A DNA stretch of 63,129 bases from Blastocatellia bacterium (GCA_035275065.1 DATENM010000142.1:1-63129), one strand, 5' to 3'; positions 30,049-39,227 are shown, counted from the first letter of the stretch. Program-made: numbers and translations. The notes: a model not told the origin generated them from the letters alone.

Positions 30049-30393
30049 TCGACGCGCCTCCTTCTTACGCTGCTCTCATTCCCTAAATTCTTGAAGCCCC
30101 TTGACCTGGGGTATCAAGGAGTACCTCCTTCGTGGAGGTGACTGCACCTATACCATCGGCATGCTACAGGAAACTCGATCAAGGGTTTGCTCCGTCTTGC
30201 CCATACCTGTAGAAGGCAAAAGCGATGCCGCGAGCTTCCGGGTTAACTTAAGTGGCTGATGTTAAAGGAAGGATGCATGCTGGAAGAGTGGCTGGAAAGG
30301 TAAACTCAGAAGGAAAATCCACTGAATATTGTGGCAATTCCATTTTGCCTGTCTGGCTGGATACGCGACTGTGGGATTAACATAAGATGGAGG
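30049..30393. other. Intergenic region between the two AAA+ genes
   Basis: No gene is recognised. A short hairpin-forming ACCTCC-N5-GGAGGT lies near 30124-30140. The distance suggests that the AAA+/STAND gene has its own promoter, but no clear -24/-12 box was found. Confidence 0.45.
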
Positions 30394-31632
30394 TTAACTG
30401 TCGCCCGATTTTGTACGAGGTTTGGGCCGCTGCTTGGATTTGCCTTGAGGTTTGGGCCGCTGCTTGGGTTTGCCTTGAGGTTTGGGCCGCTGCCTGGGTT
30501 TGTCTTTAAGAGTGTCAAACGCTTGCCGGCCGATTTGCAGAAGTTTCATAGCCTTTGCCCGGCCCACCTCAGCCTCGAAGACTTGGATAAGAGTTTTATC
30601 CACCATTTTTCGTGTAAAGGGCGTCTTGTCGACCGCACCTTCGCGAAATAAGGCATGGAGCCGACTGACGATATCGTTACCCCCCAGATGGTAGGCCGGA
30701 TCGAATTTGATGGCGCTATCAATATCTATGGCGTCGATGACGGTATCCGTTGGGTGGACGCTTCTGACAACGCGGTGAATGACGTTTTCCAACTGTCTGA
30801 GATTGCCCGGCCAATTGAGTTCTCGCAATCGGCTCATCGCCGATGCTGACAGCACAAGGGATGGCGCATTGGGGGATGTCCCTACTGCCTTTGCAAGGTA
30901 CCGCTTCACCAGCTCATCCAACACTTCATCGCCCTTGAGCTGATCAAGGGCGCGGAGTTCAATCACATACGATCCGAGACGATAGAAGAGCTCAGGCAGG
31001 ATGCTGTTATAAGGCGGCGTCAGCGCGGCCACATACCAGACATCTAGATTTTTGATCTGGTGTTTCTCCATACCACCCAAAGGGAGGAAGGCGCGGTCCT
31101 GAATGGTCGTCAGCAGTTGCGCCTGTACAATCGGCGGGACATATCTCAATTCATCGATAAAAAGCATGCTCTGGTTGGCCAGGGCAATGCGGGGGAACCT
31201 GAAATCTACAGTCGTAAACACGCCCGGTAAAACGCCGAATAGTTCAGCGGGCGCCGTGTCCGCGCTGGCCCCGACAAGATTCGTAATGACAGGTTTCTCG
31301 GGAAGCTTTTTTAAGTCAGGAATGCTTTTTTTATGTTTCTCTATGATGGGGTGATATTTGGGCTCAAAGTTCTTCTTGTTCAACATGGCCTCGAACATGC
31401 TTTCGCGAGCCTCTTCTCGTCTATCCTTTTCTTCTTGTTCTAAACCGTTCAGCCATCGTGTATACAGATCCTGCGCTTCACTTGATTTGCCAGTCCCCGT
31501 CTCACCCAGGAAAACTACGTTTGAAGGGCGACTCGAGAGGCTTCGCTTCAGCAAATCAGTCTCGATCTCACTACATTTAGAGTACGGAATCGGCACACGA
31601 ACTTTCGGTTTATCGTTTTGCGATACAGCCAT
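30394..31632 (-). CDS. Atypical sigma-54-type AAA+ regulator
   Basis: The protein has 412 residues. Walker A GETGTGKS (43-50) and Walker B SMLFIDEL (155-162) are clear, and WPGNLRQLENVIHRVV marks the sensor-II/lid region. About 55 charged extra residues follow Walker A. The GAFTGA loop is replaced by GVFTTV (137-142), so binding to sigma-54 is doubtful. VGRAKAMKLLQIGRQAFDTLKDK near residue 360 resembles a Fis-type helix-turn-helix. The C-terminus is a Lys/Pro/Arg/Gln repeat coded by three 30-bp DNA repeats. The next gene upstream codes for a receiver-like protein 36 bp away, so the two are probably cotranscribed. Confidence 0.78.
   Translation of the reverse strand: MAVSQNDKPKVRVPIPYSKCSEIETDLLKRSLSSRPSNVVFLGETGTGKSSEAQDLYTRWLNGLEQEEKDRREEARESMFEAMLNKKNFEPKYHPIIEKHKKSIPDLKKLPEKPVITNLVGASADTAPAELFGVLPGVFTTVDFRFPRIALANQSMLFIDELRYVPPIVQAQLLTTIQDRAFLPLGGMEKHQIKNLDVWYVAALTPPYNSILPELFYRLGSYVIELRALDQLKGDEVLDELVKRYLAKAVGTSPNAPSLVLSASAMSRLRELNWPGNLRQLENVIHRVVRSVHPTDTVIDAIDIDSAIKFDPAYHLGGNDIVSRLHALFREGAVDKTPFTRKMVDKTLIQVFEAEVGRAKAMKLLQIGRQAFDTLKDKPRQRPKPQGKPKQRPKPQGKSKQRPKPRTKSGDS
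30421..30510. repeat. Three 30-bp tandem repeats within the AAA+ gene
   Basis: Units 30421-30450, 30451-30480 and 30481-30510 share the core TTTGGGCCGCTGCTTGG and together encode the basic C-terminal repeat (QRPKPQGKPK-type) of the AAA+ protein. The first two differ at one base and the third has diverged at its end. The length is a multiple of three, so copy-number change would keep the frame. Confidence 0.92.
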
Positions 31633-31668
31633 CCCGCGCCTCCCACTCTATCGCCGGATTGTGTTCCG

Positions 31669-32103
31669 TTACAGTTGATCCGAATCTTTCTCGCTTAGTA
31701 CGCTTGCGCATGCTTTCCAAAGACGTTCTGGGCCATGCACGGACGAGAGTACCCTATTCGGAGAGATTTTGTAAACATTAACGATCTCATTACCTAACAA
31801 CTGACCGTTAGGTAATTTTTTGTCGAGATACTCGGACAGAACGACAACCTTGCGCCGTTGCTGTAGGGTAAGGGCCTTGAGTATCTTGAGACCTCCACCC
31901 AGAATGTTTCCATAAAAGTCCATGTCGAGGACGATTAGATGGAGATCAGAGCCAGCTTCTCTGATCTTTTTCAGAACCTCATCCACGTGTGCGCAGGTCG
32001 TTCCCTGGGCGATCTCAAACTCCTTTTCAATCCTGGTTTGCAGGAAACCCTGAATTGAGTTTCTTAAGTTTTCTATGTCGTTGGCTACTATGTAATGAAT
32101 CAC
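31669..32103 (-). CDS. Stand-alone receiver-like response regulator
   Basis: This 144-residue alpha/beta protein has the receiver pattern: MIHYIVANDIENLR (strand 1 with a reduced acidic pocket), LHLIVLDMDFYG (phospho-acceptor Asp in LDMD), RKVVVLSEY (the Ser/Thr switch) and NVYKISPN (the conserved Lys). No output domain is attached. It lies between the histidine kinase gene (14 bp) and the AAA+ gene, so it probably relays the signal to one or both AAA+ proteins by contact. The weak acidic pocket makes phosphorylation plausible but not certain. Confidence 0.7.
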   Translation of the reverse strand: MIHYIVANDIENLRNSIQGFLQTRIEKEFEIAQGTTCAHVDEVLKKIREAGSDLHLIVLDMDFYGNILGGGLKILKALTLQQRRKVVVLSEYLDKKLPNGQLLGNEIVNVYKISPNRVLSSVHGPERLWKACASVLSEKDSDQL

Positions 32104-32117
32104 CTTATTCTCTCTCC

Positions 32118-33542
32118 TTATTCTGTTGCTGCAATAGCTTCTGCGGAAGCCGGTGCGTTTGCGGGCAGTTCGATGCGGAAGACCGTTCCATCCTTATTGC
32201 TTGATTCCAATTCGAGGTTACCTCCTGCGAGTTGCATCAGGTACCTTGCGACCCAGGTTCCATTGGGTTTTTTGAACAGCATGATATTCGGCGGGATTGG
32301 AGGGCCATTGTTTATCATACGTACAATCACGGCAGATTCGTTACCCTCGTTATGACCCTCCTTCAAGTCTATATAGATATCAGGGGCCTCTGCGGCTTCG
32401 CCGTTTTCGCGGAGGCGATCAACTGCCCACTCCAGAAAAAGCGGGGGAACCCAGGCGATGTATGGATCATTTTCGCTGGCTTTATTTAGCTTGAACTGCC
32501 GCTCCTTAAAAAAGTCATTCAAAATCAGGGGCGTTGCTTTGAGGCGCTCCGGCCAATGATTGAAATAGTCTCTGGCATATTTTATGGCCTTACGTGTAGG
32601 GCTCAGTAGCTCGTCAGACGGTGCGTGGAGGGCATAGGATAACCTGGCAACATTCAGGTCCAGGGATGTGAGGGGCTGTCTCAGGTCGTGTCGCAGAGTA
32701 GAGCTGAGGGCTATTAGTAAGTCAGTGACATCCCTGCGCTCTTCTTGCCGCGCGATGGCCGCATTCTTGACCATCGTACCGAAGCTGAACATCGTGAGAA
32801 TCAGGGCAAATTTAAGAAGAATGGCCAGGATGTAGCCGTCGAAAAACAATTCCTCTCTGTACGCGGTGAGTTGTACCGCGCCGTAGAATAACATGCTGAC
32901 CGCCGACGCCAACCCCACAAATTCTCGACGCTCGCGGTTCAACTCTCTTAGGAGCCCGAGTCCGAAAGTCATGTGCGCCACGCAGTTTCCCAAGATGTCT
33001 GGACCCCAGGGCAGTGGTTCAGATAACGTCCATTGGAGGCATAATGAGATCAATGCGAACAATATGTAGAAGGCCCTCGCGAACCGGTTGCCGAGAATTC
33101 GCCTGAGCGTCTTTAAGTCTATGCCTCGGTCCGTCGGGCCTCGAAGACTGCTGTGGAAGCGGCCCTCAAGCTGTAGCAGGTATGATCCGGCAAAAAAAAA
33201 GCCGACGCTCGCTAGCCCACTAAACACCGGAATTCCATATATCGCGAGTTTTGACTTCTCGTCAAAGTAACATTCTGACGTAGGATGGAAAGTACTGAGA
33301 TCGCTCGCGTACTGGAGCATCCAGCCGAATAACGCCACGCCTAGCCACGGTATAATCTGCCGCGCTTCTGGGACTATTCCCCTGCGGAATTGCCGGCGTA
33401 ATCCCCACGCAAGAACGCAGATGAGCGCCACGATCATGACCAGGTTGAGACTGTAAACTGAGAATCTCAATTGCTCGTATACGCACTGACGTTGGCTGTA
33501 CCAGATCCAGCGGCCAAAGTAGCTAGATATGAATTCAGACAT
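32118..33542 (-). CDS. Membrane histidine kinase with unusual ATP-binding motifs
   Basis: The protein has 474 residues with about seven membrane helices in the first 265 (first around 29-48, last around 237-258), then a coiled segment and an H-box (TLRHDLRQPLTSLDLNV) with the phospho-acceptor His. The catalytic domain is less standard: the N-box region reads DRLRENGEAA, the G1 motif DxGxG is NNGPPIP, and only the final GTVFRIELP resembles the usual G2/F region. ATP binding may be altered or lost. The seven-helix sensor suggests detection of a membrane or small-molecule cue. It is first in the minus-strand regulator set; ATG 33542 follows AAAGGAGAG. Confidence 0.8.
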   Translation of the reverse strand: MSEFISSYFGRWIWYSQRQCVYEQLRFSVYSLNLVMIVALICVLAWGLRRQFRRGIVPEARQIIPWLGVALFGWMLQYASDLSTFHPTSECYFDEKSKLAIYGIPVFSGLASVGFFFAGSYLLQLEGRFHSSLRGPTDRGIDLKTLRRILGNRFARAFYILFALISLCLQWTLSEPLPWGPDILGNCVAHMTFGLGLLRELNRERREFVGLASAVSMLFYGAVQLTAYREELFFDGYILAILLKFALILTMFSFGTMVKNAAIARQEERRDVTDLLIALSSTLRHDLRQPLTSLDLNVARLSYALHAPSDELLSPTRKAIKYARDYFNHWPERLKATPLILNDFFKERQFKLNKASENDPYIAWVPPLFLEWAVDRLRENGEAAEAPDIYIDLKEGHNEGNESAVIVRMINNGPPIPPNIMLFKKPNGTWVARYLMQLAGGNLELESSNKDGTVFRIELPANAPASAEAIAATE

Positions 33543-33790
33543 TGAACTCTCCTTTAGCTTGGCTTTGTCGGAATCCCTTTCATACAGCCCTTGAGCGAGC
33601 GATTGTCGAACGCTTAGAAAACTGCTTACTTTTCATAAGAGCAAGACTGGCCTGCGAGGGCACAAAATTGTTTATCGTGCATTCATTGTGCCATATTTGA
33701 AATAATCTTCAAGCGGTTCTTTATCATCACTTTGCAAACTCATTATCCCACGGACACCCCCTTCCCCAAGCGGAAGAGCCACGCGCAGTT
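33543..33790. other. Region upstream of the histidine kinase gene
   Basis: This is the probable promoter region of the regulator set, reading minus. The last bases hold the AAAGGAGAG ribosome-binding site; no convincing -35/-10 or -24/-12 pair was identified. Confidence 0.4.
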
Positions 33791-34320
33791 GTGGAACTTC
33801 CACTCGACCTATTTGGGAATCCGTGCGCACATTCTGCCGGAGTGTTACTCCAAGAGTTTCCCATGCTTTGCCCATCGTGTTTGCGGCTGCCTGTTTCCTC
33901 AAGTTTCAGTGGAATTGCGAGATCAGCGCCCACGATCCCGAAGGGGTCGGTGTCCGTATTTACCGGCCGGCAGGGAATAGGCGGCCGGTTCAATGTTGCG
34001 ACTCGTGAGCAAGCGACGACAGTGGTATTTCAGGCCGAAGGCTCGCTGGGGTTCGCGCTGGCAATTGGCAACTACAACATACCAGAGAATGCCGATACTG
34101 TTGCCGACGTCGCAGTTGGAATTCCAGGGGCCGGACGTTCGCAGCCGATCAGGCGCGCGGGACGTGGCAGGGCAGTTGTATATTTTGGCGGCCCAACGCT
34201 GTTGAGCGTCACAACGCGACCGCGCTCTGCCTTGACCCCCCGCCTGCGCCAGAACCGTGAAGCTTGGCCAACCCAGATCTGGAATATGAGGCCAGCTTGG
34301 GATTCGCGCTAGCCTTAGAT
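33791..34320 (+). pseudogene. Possible FG-GAP repeat protein remnant
   Basis: The plus-strand frame has one stretch that resembles an FG-GAP (integrin-alpha-like) repeat: EGSLGFALAIGNYN, then DTVADVAVGIPGAG, then GRAVVYFGGP. A second repeat start (EASLGFALALDH) appears about 250 bp later in another frame, near 34282-34320. No signal peptide, ribosome-binding site or further repeats are present, so this is probably the decayed scrap of a longer secreted protein. From 34321 to 34634 nothing is recognised except the approach to the next gene. Confidence 0.4.
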
Positions 34321-34634
34321 CATCGGTCGCGTTAAGCTGTGCGATTCACACAGATACTTTCAATTTACTTAGCTCCAAATCCACTCGGTGATTTTAGTGC
34401 TGTATCCGCTCTTTTCCAGGGTCGCACAGCGCCTCAACTTCATCTGTGAACAGCGTCTTCAACTGATCGGATCGTAGATGAGGCCAAGAGAAATGTTGTT
34501 TTAATTTATTGGACAGGAGTATAATGCCGGTTCGATTCGGTTCAGCCGAAATATTTCTGCAAAGCAAATTGCTTATCTAAGACCAATGAAAATGCCTTCA
34601 AATTACTCTAACCATCTGGTTCAGCTAAAGGAGA

Positions 34635-35456
34635 ATGAGCGATGAAGCCACCGCCGATTTTCGGCAATTGGAAATCGCTCCCGTCTTAGCGAAGATCAAG
34701 AAACTCCAGTGCGATGGCGGCTATCGTGACAAGAATGGACTGTTCTTCGTCGAAGGCATACGCAACTTCGTTTCGGCAGTCGATGGCGGCTTCTCGATAG
34801 ATGCCCTATTTTACTGCGAGAAACTTCTTACCTCCCCCATCGCCAGAAAGATGGTGCGCCGCTTGAAACGGGCCGGCGTTCCCTTCGCGCGCGTTTCTCC
34901 AGAACAGTTTCGACAAATTTCCCAGACCGAACGCGCATCTGGGGTGGGAGCGATACTTCGCCAACATGCCCAAAGGCTCGATCAGACAAATCCCAACGAA
35001 AGCCTATGTTGGGTTGCCCTCAGTCGAATCCGCTCGCTTGGAAATCTGGGTTCGCTGATGCGAACATCGGCAGCCGTCGGCGCCGCCGGGTTTATCTTCA
35101 TCGGTGACGGCGTAGATCCTTACGATCCGAATGTCGTCCGAGCGACGATGGGTGCAATATTCAACCAGAGGATCGTGAGAACAAATGCCGAACAGTTCCG
35201 AGACTGGATAAAATTACATAATCTACAGGTCGTCGGGGCTTCTCCCGATGGACAATTGAATTACGACCAAATTGGTTACGCACGTCCGACGATCCTTCTA
35301 CTGGGAAATGAGCGAACCGGACTGACCGAAGGCGAGCGGTTAATATGCAGATATATCGTTCGCATCCCAATGAAAGAAGGCGTAGATTCGCTCAATGTCG
35401 CGGTAGCGGGCAGCCTGCTTCTGTATGAAGTTTTTCGATCATCGCTTCATCAGTAA
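34635..35456 (+). CDS. SpoU/TrmH-family RNA 2'-O-methyltransferase
   Basis: The protein has 273 residues with an N-terminal substrate-binding domain (FFVEGIRNFVSAV) and a C-terminal SPOUT knot. Motif 1 is NLGSLMRTSAAVGAAGF, motif 2 ILLLGNERTGLT, and motif 3 VRIPMKEGVDSLNVAVAGSLLLYE. ATG 34635 follows AAAGGAG very closely, so a slightly later start is possible. Most relatives modify rRNA or tRNA. Some, such as TsnR and AviRb, give antibiotic resistance by methylating 23S rRNA. Lying between specialised-metabolism loci, a self-protection role is possible but unproven. Confidence 0.9.
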   Translation: MSDEATADFRQLEIAPVLAKIKKLQCDGGYRDKNGLFFVEGIRNFVSAVDGGFSIDALFYCEKLLTSPIARKMVRRLKRAGVPFARVSPEQFRQISQTERASGVGAILRQHAQRLDQTNPNESLCWVALSRIRSLGNLGSLMRTSAAVGAAGFIFIGDGVDPYDPNVVRATMGAIFNQRIVRTNAEQFRDWIKLHNLQVVGASPDGQLNYDQIGYARPTILLLGNERTGLTEGERLICRYIVRIPMKEGVDSLNVAVAGSLLLYEVFRSSLHQ

Positions 35457-35485
35457 CAGCTGATGGATATATTGAAAGGAGGTCT

Positions 35486-35590
35486 ATGAATCGCACAGTT
35501 AAGCTGCACGCCGACTCACACCATTTCCTCGAAGCGCAGAAGGTCTACCCGTTCTCGGGCCTAAATTTTCCGCTCGATGGCTTGGGATGA
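35486..35590 (+). CDS. Possible 34-residue peptide gene
   Basis: A short frame (MNRTVKLHADSHHFLEA..., ending FPLDGLG) has a very strong ribosome-binding site, GAAAGGAGG, just before ATG 35486, and follows the methyltransferase gene by 29 bp. I recognise no family. It may be a real small protein or the 5' end of a lost gene. From 35591 to 35799 nothing else is seen. Confidence 0.35.
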   Translation: MNRTVKLHADSHHFLEAQKVYPFSGLNFPLDGLG

Positions 35591-35799
35591 TCCTCACACG
35601 AGAGTGTTGAAGACCTCGACACGATTTTCCGATGAGTCGCGGTCGAATGGCAGGCCCCCTACAGCACCGCCGATGTGGCAAGCGATAGCCGCCCAGACGG
35701 GCGCTGATGGGCGATCAAATGGAGAGTCCCCCGTAAAGCAAGGAAAGCCCGCACAAAGCGCGGCCATTTCGCGAAATGGCCGCGGCTGGCAGCGTCCGC

Positions 35800-37956
35800 T
35801 TAGCGCCTTAGAATAAACACGTTTGATTCGACTCCATTCCTGATCACCTGAATCGTGTTGTCACCCGACTTGAGCTTGAGCTTCTTGGCTTTGCCCTGGA
35901 GTTGAATCGCCGTGTCGGAGGCGCTGACCACAAAATCACTACGGTTCGAGCCGTTGATGATCACCTCCGGAAAGACGCCGAAGTTGCGCCCTGAAATGGT
36001 TAATGTCTTCGGCGCAGTAAAGACGGCTGAGCCAATCTCCGGGAAGGTAAAGTTAAACTCCCGCCGGAATACGCTGCTGCCGAGTGTCCCGGCGTAAACG
36101 AGGCGAGGATTTCCCGGATCGACCGCAACCGCATCAATCGCGGAAGGCCGCAGGCCGTCATTCATCGGCTGCCATCTTGCCCCGCTGTCGGTGCTCACGA
36201 ATACGCCATCGCCATGAGTTCCGGCATACAGGACGTTCGGGTGGGACGGGTCAACAGCAAGGCAATACACGTTGAGGTCCGTAATCCCGGCCCTGCTTGA
36301 GACCCAGTTAGCGCCGCCGTCCGTGCTCTTGAGGACCCCGCCAACCCCAGCCAGATAGAGCGTCGTGGGGTTGGATGGGTCTATGACTAACACGCGCGCA
36401 GAGGTATCATGGCCGGCAAAGTCGAGCTCGGTCCAACTCGCGCCGCCGTTCGTACTCTTGAACAATCTCTCGCTCGCGGCGTAAATGGTATTACCATTGG
36501 ACGGATCAATCGCCAGGTAGTGGGGAGAGGTGCCACCCAATCCATTGTTAATGGCGAACCAGCTTGCGCCGCCATCGGTGCTCTTAAAGGCGCCTTCATC
36601 ATCATAAGCAGATCCGGCATAGACGATTTGTGGATTTGACGGGTCGACGGCGATGGCGGGTGCCTCCGTATCAAACACCGCGGTGTTGATGTTGTTCCAA
36701 CTGGCGCCGCCATCCAGTGATTTGTAGGCCCCGTAATCGGTCCCCACGTAGATGATGTTGGGACTTGACGGGGCGATTGCAATGATCCGCGCGAATCCCA
36801 CAATCCCGCTATTGCTGAGACCCCAACTCAAGCCAGCGTCCGTACTGCGATAGAGCCCCTGAGAAAACGTCCCTGCATAAATGATGCGCGAGTCCGCAGG
36901 GCTGATCGCCAGGGAGTGGATGTCCGCGCTATAGATTCCGGCATTGACGGCGGCCCAGCTTGCGCCGCCATCTGTCGATTTGAAGACGCCGCTGATTGTC
37001 CCTACGTATAAGACGTTCTTGTTTGTCGGGTGCAACGCCATAGTAAAGCTGGTCAGATTGCCGAGTCCGCTATTGATCGCCACCCAGTGGGCGCCGCCAT
37101 CCGTGCTCCTGATGACGCTAAGGGAAGCCACTCCGGCATAAATGGTGCTCGGCGCTGCCGGGTCAATCGCCAGCGCATACGCGTGGGAGCCTACGGTTGC
37201 GTAGGGCAGCCTGGCCCAGTCGGCGCCGCCATTGGTCGACTTAAAGATGCCATTGTCAGCCGCCGCATAAATCGTCGCCGGGTTTGAAGGGTCGAGGGCG
37301 ATGTCGTTGACGGTCGTCAGAGGCGACGTCGGCGGCGGGAGGTCCCAATGGCCTCCGCCGTCCGTGCTCTTGACGATGCCGCTTTCCGTCCCCAAGTAAA
37401 CGATGTTGGCATTCGACGGATCGATGGCCAGGCGGAAGATGCGATTTCTCAGCAGCCCATTTCTGATGCCGGTCCAGCTCGCGCCGCCGTCGATGCTCTT
37501 GAAGACGTTTTGTGTGTCCCTTTCGTCCGCGCCGGCATAGATGGTGTTGGGGTTTGTCGGGGCGATGGCGAGCGCGATCATCGAAGCGACGGGTGGTTTC
37601 GCTACCGCCCAGGTGTCGCCGGCATCAGTACTCTTGAGCAGCCCGCCATCGCCCGCGCGAAAGAGGATGCGAGGGTTGGTGCTATCGATCACCAGCGCGC
37701 GGACCCCGCCATTGTAGGCAGGCCTTGGCGCGGCCCAGGTCGCGCCGCCATCCGTCGATTTGAAGACGCCGCTGACCGTCCCGACATACAGCGTGCTGGG
37801 CTGCGACGGGTCGATGACCACACTCCGAATGATTCCGGTGTAAGGGCCGATGCTTGTCCACCGATCATCAGCGGCTTGGGTCACGCCCCCGGCAACATGG
37901 CAGAGCATGCCTAATAGGAATAACGGTCGAAGCATGGAGCGGGGGTTGAGATACAT
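35800..37956 (-). CDS. Secreted BNR/Asp-box repeat protein with C-terminal Ig-like (IPT) domain
   Basis: The protein has 718 residues from ATG 37956 (MYLNPRSMLRPLFLLG), chosen because GGGAGGAG precedes it. A signal peptide ends near QAAD. The body is a run of more than ten repeats of about 45 residues built on YVGT..GVFKSTDGGA.W..., the Asp-box pattern of sialidase-like and Ycf48-like beta-propellers. The last 80 residues (FPEIGSAVFTAPKTLTISGRNFG to SNVFILRR) resemble an IPT/TIG domain. No sialidase catalytic residues can be identified. It is probably an exported binding or scaffold protein with no clear link to its neighbours. Confidence 0.85.
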   Translation of the reverse strand: MYLNPRSMLRPLFLLGMLCHVAGGVTQAADDRWTSIGPYTGIIRSVVIDPSQPSTLYVGTVSGVFKSTDGGATWAAPRPAYNGGVRALVIDSTNPRILFRAGDGGLLKSTDAGDTWAVAKPPVASMIALAIAPTNPNTIYAGADERDTQNVFKSIDGGASWTGIRNGLLRNRIFRLAIDPSNANIVYLGTESGIVKSTDGGGHWDLPPPTSPLTTVNDIALDPSNPATIYAAADNGIFKSTNGGADWARLPYATVGSHAYALAIDPAAPSTIYAGVASLSVIRSTDGGAHWVAINSGLGNLTSFTMALHPTNKNVLYVGTISGVFKSTDGGASWAAVNAGIYSADIHSLAISPADSRIIYAGTFSQGLYRSTDAGLSWGLSNSGIVGFARIIAIAPSSPNIIYVGTDYGAYKSLDGGASWNNINTAVFDTEAPAIAVDPSNPQIVYAGSAYDDEGAFKSTDGGASWFAINNGLGGTSPHYLAIDPSNGNTIYAASERLFKSTNGGASWTELDFAGHDTSARVLVIDPSNPTTLYLAGVGGVLKSTDGGANWVSSRAGITDLNVYCLAVDPSHPNVLYAGTHGDGVFVSTDSGARWQPMNDGLRPSAIDAVAVDPGNPRLVYAGTLGSSVFRREFNFTFPEIGSAVFTAPKTLTISGRNFGVFPEVIINGSNRSDFVVSASDTAIQLQGKAKKLKLKSGDNTIQVIRNGVESNVFILRR

Positions 37957-38010
37957 ATCGCTCCTCCCGGCTGAAACCTCATGAACAGTCCCTCGAAGAA
38001 TCGGGCACAA

Positions 38011-38323
38011 GGGGAAGGCCCAATTCGATCAGGTTATAGGATGAGACTGAACTCGGGGCTGCTTTTTGGAACTCAGGTCAAGATAGTTTGTAGCTTAGGC
38101 GGTAGTCCTCAATAGCCCGAGTCATCATGCCAAGTTCGAACGCCACTCATCTTACGCTTGCGCTCATGCCTTGTCAATATCGCGAAGTTCGGTCTAATCC
38201 TAAACACTCGCATCGAGTTTGGCACCGCACTGAGGGCGACGGAATCTCCAATTCCATGATTATCGGGAAATGGCACTTGGATACATTTGCCACTAAGTGT
38301 TGTCTACTGACGCGATGTGCAAG
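38011..38323. other. Intergenic region
   Basis: No gene or signal is recognised between the BNR-protein gene and the transposase remnant. It presumably includes the minus-strand promoter for the BNR gene. Confidence 0.45.
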
Positions 38324-38490
38324 TTAAAGGGTTAATGCTTCAGCCAATCGCAGCGAATGACCTTTGCCAAAACCGGCTTGGCCGCGAAAGCCTTTGCAGC
38401 GCGGCGCGCGGGCAAAGTGGCAGACCGGCACCGGGAACGAGTCGAGCAAGGCGAACTGCGGGTCGGCATAAAATGATTTCAAGCTCATTT
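38324..38490 (-). pseudogene. Transposase remnant
   Basis: The minus strand reads MSLKSFYADPQFALLDSFP, then VPVCHFARAPRCKGFRG and GFGKGHSLR. This is the first catalytic Asp region of a DDE transposase (ALLDSFPVPVCHFAR is a common IS982-type motif), about 50 residues of an expected 290-300. It is a different lineage from the intact IS at 18779-19775. It abuts the truncated peptidase fragment, suggesting that an insertion-linked deletion removed the rest of both. Confidence 0.65.
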
Positions 38491-38510
38491 TTCTTTTATG
38501 ACTCGGCGCG

Positions 38511-39227
38511 TTGATGGAAGCGGCGTCGGACGATTGGCTGGCGGACTTCGATGGCGACGGCGTCGCGGAGTTGGCGGTTGGGCGCTTGCCGGTGCGCAGC
38601 CCGGAAGAAGCCGCGATGATCGTCGCGAAGCTCATCGGCTACGACAAGGCCGCGGCAGCCGAGAGCATGTTGCTGGTGGCCGATAGCAACGACGGGGCGG
38701 ACTTTGAAGGCGCGAGCCAGCAGTTGCGAGGTTTGATCCCGGCGAACTTGCGAGTCGAGCAACTCAATCGCGGGCGGTTGGATGCGGCGACCGCAAAAGC
38801 CCGGTTGCTGGAGGCGATCCAACGCGGCCAGAAATATATCAACTACGCGGGACACGGCTCGGTGAATCTATGGCGCGGGAATTTGCTGACCAGTGAGGAG
38901 GCGAGAGAACTGACGAACAAAGGTCGACTGCCGGTGTTTGTGATGATGACCTGCTTGAACGGGTACTTCAACGATCCGGTGCTGGATAGTCTCGGCGAAG
39001 CCTTGCTGAAAGCCGAAGGAGGAGGCGTGGCGGTGTGGGCGTCGAGCGGGATGACGCTGCCGGACGGGCAAGCAACAATGAATCAGCAGATCGTTCGGCT
39101 GCTCTTCCAGAGCCAAAGCCCGCAGCGGTTGGGTGACGCGACACGAGCCGCGAAGCTGGCAGTCAGTGACAGCGACATCCGGCGGACGTGGATATTGCTC
39201 GGCGACCCCACCATGCAGTTCAAGTAA
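38511..39227 (+). pseudogene. C-terminal fragment of gingipain-like C25 cysteine peptidase
   Basis: The frame starts abruptly inside a peptidase C25 catalytic domain: DDWLADFDGDGVAELAVGRLPVRS is the typical entry. YINYAGHGS gives the catalytic His and MMTCLNGYF the catalytic Cys. DSLGEALL and RTWILLGDPTMQFK close the domain. Signal peptide, propeptide and the first part of the catalytic domain are missing, and no ribosome-binding site precedes the TTG/ATG at 38511/38514. Both catalytic residues remain but the protein cannot be secreted normally. The break lies next to a transposase remnant. Confidence 0.75.

Noticed and set aside
30421..30510. Possible CRISPR array
   Set aside because: The three units are contiguous with no spacers and lie in frame inside a gene.
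37348..37914. Plus-strand frame of 188 codons across the BNR-repeat gene
   Set aside because: It mirrors the repeat structure of the minus-strand gene and has no motif of its own.
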